Origin: CAZHTS01 sp964535315 | Lineage (GTDB): Bacteria; Chloroflexota; Anaerolineae; Anaerolineales; Anaerolineaceae | DNA length: 25,255 nucleotides | NCBI GenBank assembly: GCA_964535315.1 | Contig: CAZHTS010000067.1 | Coordinates: 1 to 25,255 of the forward strand | Direction of reading: 5' to 3' | Part shown: piece by piece, positions 1 through 5,694 of the stretch | How the letters are laid out: each line of letters starts with the position of its first letter | How positions within the stretch are numbered: the stretch's first letter is position 1 | Program-made: the position numbers and the translations under genes | The notes under the pieces: generated by a model | Seen by the model: only the letters and a program-made list of their open reading frames with translations | Told to the model about the DNA's origin: nothing | Databases searched by the model: none

Positions 1-56
1 GAACCCACAACTTCTTGATCCACAGTCAAGCGCTCTGCCATTGAGCTACAGCCACC
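1..56 (-). tRNA. tRNA-His (anticodon GTG), 3' end outside the window
   Basis: Read on the minus strand the segment begins GGTGGCTGTAGCTC, which fits a histidine tRNA whose extra 5' G (G-1) is at position 56. The D arm follows, then a 5-bp anticodon stem (CTTGA/TCAAG) enclosing the loop CTGTGGA, so the anticodon is GTG. The T-arm sequence GTGGGTTC runs off the left edge, so the acceptor 3' strand and CCA are not visible. It lies 33 bases downstream of hisS on the same strand, so the tRNA and its cognate synthetase are adjacent. Confidence 0.93.
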
Positions 57-68
57 ATAACGACCCCG

Positions 69-97
69 AGTATATCACAGCGGGGCGGGTTATGCAA
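69..97 (-). promoter_or_regulatory. Possible promoter for tRNA-His
   Basis: On the minus strand a TATACT hexamer (69-74, five of six matches to TATAAT) is preceded by TTGCAT (92-97) at a 17-base spacing. Initiation would fall around 62, just ahead of the tRNA 5' end at 56. The -35 match is weak (three of six) and overlaps the hisS stop codon. A read-through transcript from hisS is the alternative. Confidence 0.35.
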
Positions 98-1361
98 GCA
101 ATTGGCGCAGTCTTTCCGCCAGTTCGCCCACCGCAACGCTCTCCTGAGTACGGCTGCCGAGATCCTTGAGCAGAACCGCTCCCGCCGCCTCTTCGTCCGG
201 GCCCTGGATGAGCGCATAACGCACCCCCAGGCGGTCGGCCAGCTTCAACTGCCGCGGCAGCTTGGCCGCCTCAGGATAGACCACCGTCCTGATCCCGGCA
301 TTCCGCAACTGCGCAGCCAGCACAAACGACGCCGTCAGATGCGCCTCGTCGAACACGGTCACCAGCACAGAAGCCGGCGCGGCGTTCAGTTCGGGCGGGA
401 GTAGGTTGAGCTCGCGCAGCACGATCGAGATCATCACGTCGCCCATCGCAAAGCCAACGCCCGGCAGCGGGTCGCCGCCCACGTCGTTGACCAGGTTGTC
501 GTAATGCCCGCCGCCCAGAATGGCGCGCCCCTCCCCCACCCGCGTCCAGGCCTCGAACACGATGCCGGTGTAATACTCCAGGCCGCGGATGGTCTGGGCG
601 TCGAATTCGACGTAATCGCTCAGCCCCATGCCCTCCAGGGTGGCAAACACACGCCGCAGCTCTTCTGAGCGGCGCCATAATTCCTTATCCGCCAGCAGCT
701 CTTTCAGGCGCGCCAGTTGTTCGGCGCTCAACCCCAACTCCAGGGCGTACGCGTCCCACGCCTGCGGCGAGAGCTTATCACGCCGGTCGATCAGGCGCGT
801 GGTGGCCTTGCGCAGGTCGCCGGCAATGCCCAGTTCCGCCAGCACCACATCCATCAGACGGCGGTTGTTGACGCGGATCACCACCTGCTGAGGGCTCAAC
901 CCCACCTTCTGGAAGAACGTGGCGCAAATCGCCACCAGTTCGGCGTCCGCTTCGGGCGAATTGACGCCGAACAGGTCGATGTTCCATTGAAAGAATTCGC
1001 GCGAACGGCCCTTCTGCGGGCGCTCGTAGCGCCAGAACGGGCCAAACGACCACCAGCGCAGCGGGTAGACCAGCTCGCGCTGACGCTGCGCCACCATGCG
1101 CGCCAGCGTCGGGGTCAGTTCGGGTCGCAGGGTGATGTCGTCGCCGCCGCGATCCTGGAAGACAAACGACTGTTCTTTAACCAGTTCCTCGCCGGATTTG
1201 GCAGCATACAGTTCGATGCGCTCCAGAAAAGGCCCTTCGTATTCCTGGTAACCAAACGAGGCAGACACTTCACCCAGCGTACGGTACAACCAGGTGCGGA
1301 CGGCCATCTCCTCCGGGTAAAAATCACGTGTACCTTTAACGGGCTGGATCGTTGTTTTCAT
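90..1361 (-). CDS. hisS: Histidyl-tRNA synthetase
   Basis: This cytoplasmic class II synthetase (423 residues, normal length) charges tRNA-His with histidine. It opens with the motif-1 region PVKGTRDFYPEE, followed by motif 2 (GPFWRYERPQKGRSREFFQ), the histidine-specific block RGLEYYTGIVFEA near residue 265, and motif 3 with GGGHYDNL and PGVGFAMGD. The C-terminal ~95 residues form the anticodon-binding alpha/beta domain. The ATG at 1359-1361 gives the expected N-terminus and has a modest GAGAAGAG ribosome-binding site. It is transcribed divergently from the signalling/hydrogenase genes and followed by tRNA-His. It looks intact and is probably unrelated in function to the rest of the window. 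Confidence 0.97.
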   Translation of the reverse strand: MKTTIQPVKGTRDFYPEEMAVRTWLYRTLGEVSASFGYQEYEGPFLERIELYAAKSGEELVKEQSFVFQDRGGDDITLRPELTPTLARMVAQRQRELVYPLRWWSFGPFWRYERPQKGRSREFFQWNIDLFGVNSPEADAELVAICATFFQKVGLSPQQVVIRVNNRRLMDVVLAELGIAGDLRKATTRLIDRRDKLSPQAWDAYALELGLSAEQLARLKELLADKELWRRSEELRRVFATLEGMGLSDYVEFDAQTIRGLEYYTGIVFEAWTRVGEGRAILGGGHYDNLVNDVGGDPLPGVGFAMGDVMISIVLRELNLLPPELNAAPASVLVTVFDEAHLTASFVLAAQLRNAGIRTVVYPEAAKLPRQLKLADRLGVRYALIQGPDEEAAGAVLLKDLGSRTQESVAVGELAERLRQLLA

Positions 1362-1387
1362 AAGCTCTTCTCATCCATGACAAAGTT

Positions 1388-1411
1388 TTGTGAATTGTAG
1401 CACAAATTCAC
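1388..1411. promoter_or_regulatory. Overlapping inverted repeats in the hisS/DRTGG divergent region (Rex-like operator candidate)
   Basis: Two overlapping dyads are visible. TTGTGAATTGTAGCACAA (1388-1405) has 5-base arms TTGTG/CACAA and agrees with 12 of the 14 fixed bases of the Rex consensus TTGTGAA-N4-TTCACAA as I remember it. GTGAATT/AATTCAC (1390-1396 and 1405-1411) form 7-base arms 8 bases apart. The pair covers the presumed hisS -10 box. Rex senses the NADH/NAD+ ratio, which would suit the NAD-linked genes to the right, but no Rex gene is in the window and the assignment is inference. Confidence 0.35.
1394..1402 (-). promoter_or_regulatory. Extended -10 promoter element for hisS
   Basis: On the minus strand the sequence TGCTACAAT is an extended -10 box (TGn followed by TACAAT, five of six matches) about 33-40 bases upstream of the hisS ATG. 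No good -35 box is seen at 16-18 bases, as is common for extended -10 promoters. Confidence 0.45.
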
Positions 1412-1470
1412 CCTCCCAAAGTTGGTAAATTAGGGTAAAATTACTTACGTTCTTTTAGCGATCAATGCGA

Positions 1471-1476
1471 TATTAT
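1471..1476 (+). promoter_or_regulatory. Possible -10 box for the plus-strand signalling/hydrogenase genes
   Basis: TATTAT lies in an AT-rich stretch about 54 bases upstream of the first plus-strand start at 1530. Initiation near 1483 would leave an untranslated leader of about 45 bases that contains the ribosome-binding site. No clear -35 box sits 16-18 bases upstream, so this is a weak call. Confidence 0.3.
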
Positions 1477-1529
1477 ACCCTCGGTTGAGCGCTTACAAGT
1501 ATCCTGAAAACGAGCCCAAGGTAATTCGT

Positions 1530-1907
1530 ATGGATGTCAAAAAACTCATCAAGTTGGTTAACGGTAAGTTGATCAACACCTCGGTAGATCTTACAAGGGA
1601 AATCAAAGGCGGCTGTGGTGCAGATCTGATGAGCGACGTGCTCGCCTCGATCCAGCCCGAAGCCGTTTTGCTGACCGGCCTGTGCAACCCCCAGGTGATC
1701 CGCACGGCGCAAATGGCCGATGTGGCCGCCATCGTACTCGTACGCGGCAAGCAGCCCCCTCAAGAAACCATTGACCTGGCCAATGAGGAAAACATTCCGC
1801 TGATCTCCACTCCGTACGGGATGTTCGAGTTATGCGGCCGTCTACATCAGGCCGGTCTCCCCAGCCTGGAAAAACCGGTACTCACCGACAACTGCGAATG
1901 CGAGTAG
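1530..1907 (+). CDS. DRTGG-like domain protein (first copy)
   Basis: This is a small soluble protein of 125 residues. It starts MDVKKLIKLVNGKLI and continues with a glycine-rich stretch (GGCGADLMSDVLA), TGLCNPQVIRTAQMADVAAIVLVRGKQPP, and a C-terminal IPLISTPYGMFELCGRL, the pattern of DRTGG-type regulatory domains found beside [FeFe]-hydrogenase and NuoEF-like genes. I chose the ATG at 1530, which has AAGG nine bases upstream, over an upstream TTG at 1485 that adds a non-conserved leader. It ends in a cysteine pair (CEC). A shorter relative is at 2929. Its biochemical role is unknown; the neighbourhood suggests sensing or signalling for the redox enzymes. Confidence 0.8.
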   Translation: MDVKKLIKLVNGKLINTSVDLTREIKGGCGADLMSDVLASIQPEAVLLTGLCNPQVIRTAQMADVAAIVLVRGKQPPQETIDLANEENIPLISTPYGMFELCGRLHQAGLPSLEKPVLTDNCECE

Positions 1908-1924
1908 GTTGAGCACGAGGCGAG

Positions 1925-2932
1925 ATGGATACGATCAACGCTGGCAAAGGGCGCATCGTCACCGATAAAGAAGCCGAAAACATCACCCGCGTAGAAGAAC
2001 TCGCTTACGAGTTGCGCGTGCACGAGGTCATGTCGACCCGCATCAAAGTGCTCACCACCGACATGATCATGCAAGAGGCCCTGGATATCTTTCGGCAGGC
2101 GCACATCTCGGGTGCGCCTGTTTTATCGGTCGACGGCAAAATGGTCGGCGTTCTCAGCATCGAGGACCTGATCCACTGCCTGATCAACAACGACCTGGAA
2201 GCCTGCGTAACCACCTACATGACCACCCGCGTCATCACCGTCAAAGGCTCAGAACCGGTGGTCGAAACGATCAAGGGCTTTGTCAACTACCGCGTCGGGC
2301 GCTTCCCGGTGGTAGATGATAGCGGCAAACTGCTGGGCATCATCACCAAAGGCGATATCACCCGCGGTTTGCTCAAAGCGCTGCAAAAGGATTACCAGGA
2401 AGAGGAAATCCGCAAATACCGCGCCAGTCACCTGTTTGATGACATCAACTCGGATCGCACCAGCCTGATCTTACGCTACAACATCAAACAAGGCGACTTC
2501 AACCTGGGCGGGGCCGCCTCTGCGGCCATCAAGCGCGCCCTGCTGCGCCTGGGCGCCTCGCCGCAAATCGCCCGCCGCTGCGGCATCGCCATCTACGAAG
2601 CCGAGATGAACCTGATCATCCACACCACCAATGGCGGCGTCCTGCGGGTAGAAATCGAGCCGCATCAGATCTCAATCGACGCCTACGACGATGGGCCGGG
2701 CATCAAAGATGTCGAGCAGGCCATGCGCCCGGGCTACTCCACCGCCAGCGAGCAAATCCGCGAGCTCGGCTTTGGCGCCGGGATGGGCCTGGTCAACATC
2801 TCCCGCTGTGTCGACAACATGAAACTCGAATCGACCTGGGGCAAGGGCACCCGCCTTAAGATGAAGATTTTCCTGAACGCTCAAAATGCCGTTGGAGAAG
2901 GATATTCTGGCAAGGAGGCCAAGCAAGCATGA
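1925..2932 (+). CDS. CBS-domain pair fused to a GHKL (RsbW-like) ATPase
   Basis: This 335-residue cytoplasmic protein has two CBS motifs at the N-terminus: about residues 30-85 (EVMSTRIKVLTTD...GVLSIEDLI) and about 95-155 (YMTTRVITVKG...GIITKGDITRGLL). CBS pairs commonly bind adenine nucleotides. After a linker, residues ~195-325 form a GHKL ATPase of the anti-sigma-factor kinase type, with N-box EAEMN (N229), G1 box DDGPGI (255-260) and G2 box GFGAGMGL. No phospho-acceptor His domain is seen, so a serine kinase or ATP-dependent switch is likelier than a histidine kinase. It sits 17 bases after the first DRTGG-like gene and its stop overlaps the next ATG (ATGA). The partner protein is unknown. 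Confidence 0.85.
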   Translation: MDTINAGKGRIVTDKEAENITRVEELAYELRVHEVMSTRIKVLTTDMIMQEALDIFRQAHISGAPVLSVDGKMVGVLSIEDLIHCLINNDLEACVTTYMTTRVITVKGSEPVVETIKGFVNYRVGRFPVVDDSGKLLGIITKGDITRGLLKALQKDYQEEEIRKYRASHLFDDINSDRTSLILRYNIKQGDFNLGGAASAAIKRALLRLGASPQIARRCGIAIYEAEMNLIIHTTNGGVLRVEIEPHQISIDAYDDGPGIKDVEQAMRPGYSTASEQIRELGFGAGMGLVNISRCVDNMKLESTWGKGTRLKMKIFLNAQNAVGEGYSGKEAKQA

Positions 2933-3267
2933 ACCTGGATGAGATCATTCGCGCCCTGGATCTGACCCCGTTGACCGAACCCAAGGACTTCAGTGAGGTC
3001 GTCCCCAGCGGTGGCTACACGTCGGACCTGCTGAGCTGCGTCATGGCAGGCGCCAAGAACAAGAACCTGTGGGTCACCCTGCAGGCGCACGCCAACATTG
3101 TGGCCGTGGCCGCCTTGCTCGATCTGAGCGCCGTAATCATCACCGAAGGCGCCCAACCAGACCCGGCCACACTGGCCAAAGCAAACGAAGAAGGCATCAT
3201 CCTGCTCTCCACATCCAAAGCCTCGTACGAAGTCGTCGGCAAGTTGTGGGAGTCGGGCTTACATTAA
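2929..3267 (+). CDS. DRTGG-like domain protein (second copy)
   Basis: This is a protein of 112 residues. It starts MNLDEIIRALDLTPL and contains GGYTSDLLSCVMAGAKNKNL, AHANIVAVAALLDLSAVIITEGAQP and a C-terminal IILLSTSKASYEVVGKLW. The layout matches the first DRTGG-like protein (short variable N-terminus, glycine-rich turn, hydrophobic beta strands), though only a distant relation is visible. The start is secured by a strong AAGGAGG (2912-2918) and a 4-base overlap with the preceding stop, indicating translational coupling. The pairing of two DRTGG-like proteins around a GHKL ATPase recurs near multimeric hydrogenases. The function is not established. Confidence 0.8.
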   Translation: MNLDEIIRALDLTPLTEPKDFSEVVPSGGYTSDLLSCVMAGAKNKNLWVTLQAHANIVAVAALLDLSAVIITEGAQPDPATLAKANEEGIILLSTSKASYEVVGKLWESGLH

Positions 3268-3282
3268 CATAGGAATACACTG

Positions 3283-4038
3283 TTGAAAACCCTGCGGGCC
3301 GAGTTGCACGTTCACACCGTCCTCTCACCCTGTGCGGAGGTAGAAATGATCCCTCCGCTGATCGTGCAGCAGGCGCTGGAGTTGGGCATCCACCTGTTGG
3401 CCGTCACCGACCACAACGCCAGCGCCAATGTGGCCGCAGTGCAAAAGGCCGCTCAGGGCAGCGAATTGCAGGTGCTGCCGGGCATCGAGTTACAGACTCG
3501 CGAAGAAGTGCACGTTTTGTGCCTGTTCGATACCCTCGATCAACTATCCGCCTTTCAGACTGAGGTCGACGCTCTGCTGCCGGCGATGGTCAACCGGCCG
3601 GATTTCTTCGGCGAACAGTTTGTGGTGGACGAGACCGGCGATTTCATCCGGCGAGAGGAACGTCTGCTGCTGACCTCGGCCGATCTCTCGATCGAGGAAG
3701 CCTGGCAGAAAGTTAGCGCGCTGGGTGGGCTGTTCATCCCCGCCCACGTCAACCGCAAGGCGTTTGGGTTAATCGCCAACCTGGGATTGATGCCCACCGG
3801 CATCGCCATCGAAGCGCTGGAAATCTCCCGCCACATCACCGCCGACCAGGCCCGGCACACCTTCCCGCAAATCGCCGGCTACCCGCTCATTCGCAGCGGA
3901 GACGTTCACCGCCTGGAAGAATACCTGGGCGTCAACGAGTTTCAGGTCGAACAGGCCAGCATCGCCGAACTACGCCTGGCCATCCAGGGGCGCGAAGGCC
4001 GTTCACTGCGCCTGCTGCACCAGGGATTAGGCGGATGA
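3283..4038 (+). CDS. PHP-domain metal-dependent phosphoesterase
   Basis: This 251-residue protein belongs to the polymerase-and-histidinol-phosphatase superfamily. It has the N-terminal metal motif HVHT (H9, H11), TDHN near residue 43, PGIELQTREEVHVL in the middle, FIPAHVNR and the C-terminal SGDVHRLEE, all expected metal-ligand blocks. The family hydrolyses phosphate esters, but the substrate here is unknown. The start is a TTG at 3283 with AGGA about 8 bases upstream; a later start would remove the first His pair. It follows the DRTGG-like gene by 15 bases and completes the four-gene signalling block. Confidence 0.88.
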   Translation: MKTLRAELHVHTVLSPCAEVEMIPPLIVQQALELGIHLLAVTDHNASANVAAVQKAAQGSELQVLPGIELQTREEVHVLCLFDTLDQLSAFQTEVDALLPAMVNRPDFFGEQFVVDETGDFIRREERLLLTSADLSIEEAWQKVSALGGLFIPAHVNRKAFGLIANLGLMPTGIAIEALEISRHITADQARHTFPQIAGYPLIRSGDVHRLEEYLGVNEFQVEQASIAELRLAIQGREGRSLRLLHQGLGG

Positions 4039-4065
4039 GAGGACTATCTAAGCTTAAAGTGACAT

Positions 4066-4150
4066 TTGGTAATTTTCTTTTACCCCTCAGCAACGTTAAA
4101 CTCATTCTGATTAGAATGCGTTAATAGTACAAAATTCATCCAAATTAACG
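4066..4150 (+). promoter_or_regulatory. AT-rich leader with a 16-base palindrome upstream of the first NuoE-like gene
   Basis: The gap between the PHP gene and the NuoE-like gene is clearly AT-rich compared with its neighbours. It contains a perfect palindrome, CATTCTGATTAGAATG (4103-4118, 6-base arms, 4-base centre), and -10-like hexamers TAGAAT (4112-4117) and TACAAA (4128-4133). This suggests an internal promoter with an operator, so that the HndA-HndC block could be controlled separately. No known regulator consensus is matched with confidence. Confidence 0.4.
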
Positions 4151-4159
4151 GAGCCTTGT

Positions 4160-4672
4160 ATGGCAGAGTTACAAACCATCTCAGAAAATGATCCATTAAA
4201 CCATCCAGAACAACGTCAGTTGATCGACCAGGTTCTGGAAGAAAACAAGCACCTGACCGGCGCAACCATGGTTGTGCTCAATGAACTGCAAAGTAAAATC
4301 GGTTTCATCTCCGAACCTATGCAGGATTACGTCGCCGAAAAGCTGCACGTGCCTGTCAGCACGGTGCACGGCGTGGTCTCGTTCTATTCGTTCTTTACCA
4401 CCAGCCCGCGCGGTCGCCACACGATCAAGTTCTGCATGGGCACGGCCTGCTACGTCGGTGGGATGCCGCAGTTGATCGAAAAGGCCAAGCAGGTGCTCGG
4501 CGTCGAGCCCGGACAGACGACCAAAGATGGCGCCATTACCCTGGAAATCTGCCGCTGCGTGGGTGCGTGCAGCCAGGCGCCCGTCATCGTCATCGACGAA
4601 GACCTGATCGGCCGCGCTCGCCCCAACAAATTCCCGCAACTGGTGCGCCCGCTCCAGGAAGAGAAGAAGTAA
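4160..4672 (+). CDS. hndA: NuoE-like thioredoxin-fold [2Fe-2S] subunit (HndA type)
   Basis: This 170-residue homologue of the 24-kDa NuoE/HoxE subunit carries one [2Fe-2S] cluster and normally pairs with a NuoF flavoprotein. An N-terminal helical part leads into a thioredoxin-like domain with ligands C92 and C97 (CMGTAC) and C133 and C137 (CVGAC); an extra C131 sits just before the second pair. The Pro-Arg-Gly signature SPRGRHTIKFC is typical. The ATG at 4160 has GGAG eight bases upstream. It is followed after 9 bases by a GHKL ATPase, then an HndB-like and a NuoF-like gene, the order seen around bifurcating hydrogenases. A second NuoE is at 7695. Confidence 0.92.
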   Translation: MAELQTISENDPLNHPEQRQLIDQVLEENKHLTGATMVVLNELQSKIGFISEPMQDYVAEKLHVPVSTVHGVVSFYSFFTTSPRGRHTIKFCMGTACYVGGMPQLIEKAKQVLGVEPGQTTKDGAITLEICRCVGACSQAPVIVIDEDLIGRARPNKFPQLVRPLQEEKK

Positions 4673-4681
4673 GAGGCAGCC

Positions 4682-5236
4682 GTGAGAGAACTGGCCCTGC
4701 ATCTGCTGGATATTGCCGAAAACAGCGTCGCTGCCGGTTCTCGGAATATCCTCATTGGCGTGGAAGAGGATCTACGCGCCGACCGCTTGCGCATGTGCGT
4801 GCAGGATGACGGGCGAGGCATGGACGCCGAAATGGTAGCCAAAGTGGTCGACCCCTTCGTCACCACCCGCACCACCCGCAAGGTTGGGCTGGGCATTCCG
4901 CTGCTCAAACTGGCGGCCGAAAGCTGCAACGGATTTCTCAAGATCGACTCCACACCGGGCATTGGCACCCGCCTGGAGGTGGAATTTCAACACAGCCACA
5001 TCGATCGTATGCCGCTCGGCGACCTGACCAGCACCCTGCTCAACCTGCTCGTGGCTTACCCGCATATCCACTGGACTTTTAGCTATCGGGTCAACGACAA
5101 AGACTTCTTTTTTGATGACGCCCCGATCAAAGCCGAGTTGCAGGACGTACCTCTGACCGAGCCGGATGTGCTCAGTTTCTTGCGCGAATACCTGGGCGGC
5201 GGCATTCAGGATGTGCGCCCCGTTCCAGAAAAGTAA
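4682..5236 (+). CDS. Small stand-alone GHKL ATPase
   Basis: This protein of 184 residues consists almost entirely of a histidine-kinase-type ATP-binding domain: N-box LLDIAENS (N14), G1 box DDGRGM (42-47), an F-box-like VDPFVTTRTTRK and G2 box VGLGIPLLK. There is no dimerisation/phospho-His domain and no transmembrane segment. The C-terminal ~70 residues (from FQHSHIDRMPLGDL) are a family-specific extension. The start is a GTG at 4682 preceded by AAGAGG. It lies between the NuoE-like and HndB-like genes, where hydrogenase clusters of the HydABC type often carry such an ATPase. Its role (regulation or assembly) is unknown. Confidence 0.85.
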   Translation: MRELALHLLDIAENSVAAGSRNILIGVEEDLRADRLRMCVQDDGRGMDAEMVAKVVDPFVTTRTTRKVGLGIPLLKLAAESCNGFLKIDSTPGIGTRLEVEFQHSHIDRMPLGDLTSTLLNLLVAYPHIHWTFSYRVNDKDFFFDDAPIKAELQDVPLTEPDVLSFLREYLGGGIQDVRPVPEK

Positions 5237-5280
5237 AAAGTCTTTCACAACCCTCAACCCCGTTTGAAGGAGAGTCTCGA

Positions 5281-5649
5281 ATGTCTACCGTCAAGAGCCT
5301 TGAAGATCTGAAGCGACTACGTGAAGAAGCGCTGGAAAAGCGCAAGGTCAAGACCGCCAGCGGCCAGGTCCAGGTTATCGTGGGCATGGGCACCTGTGGC
5401 ATCGCCGCCGGAGCACGCGAAACGATGAAGGCCATCCTCGATACGATCGAAGCCGACAACATGAGCGGCGTCATCGTCACCCAGACCGGCTGCATCGGCC
5501 TGTGTGAACGCGAACCCATCGTCCAGGTCGTCATTGGCGAGGAACCAAAGGTGACCTACGGCAAGGTCAACCCGGATGTTGCCCGCCGTATCATGAAAGA
5601 ACACGTTGTTGGAGGCAAAACCGTCTCGGAAAACGTCATTCCGATGTAA
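5281..5649 (+). CDS. hndB: Thioredoxin-like [2Fe-2S] ferredoxin-domain protein (HndB type)
   Basis: This 122-residue protein has a charged N-terminal helix (LEDLKRLREEALEKRK) followed by a thioredoxin-like ferredoxin fold. The visible cysteines are C39 (GMGTCGIAAGA) and C71 and C75 (TQTGCIGLCE). I see three cysteines where classical thioredoxin-like ferredoxins use four; my recollection is that HndB relatives share this pattern. Such proteins are small subunits of HndABCD/HydABC-type enzymes and sit next to the flavoprotein. A good GAAGGAGAG ribosome-binding site precedes the ATG, and the NuoF-like gene follows after 45 bases. Confidence 0.87.
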   Translation: MSTVKSLEDLKRLREEALEKRKVKTASGQVQVIVGMGTCGIAAGARETMKAILDTIEADNMSGVIVTQTGCIGLCEREPIVQVVIGEEPKVTYGKVNPDVARRIMKEHVVGGKTVSENVIPM

Positions 5650-5694
5650 ATCAGGGCGGTATGGCCCATATTCTTGAATTACAGGGTAATCCCA

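Noticed and set aside
64..85. CCCCG/CGGGG inverted repeat between hisS and tRNA-His as a terminator
   Set aside because: Only a 5-bp stem with a 12-base loop and no T tract; more likely chance pairing around a promoter element.
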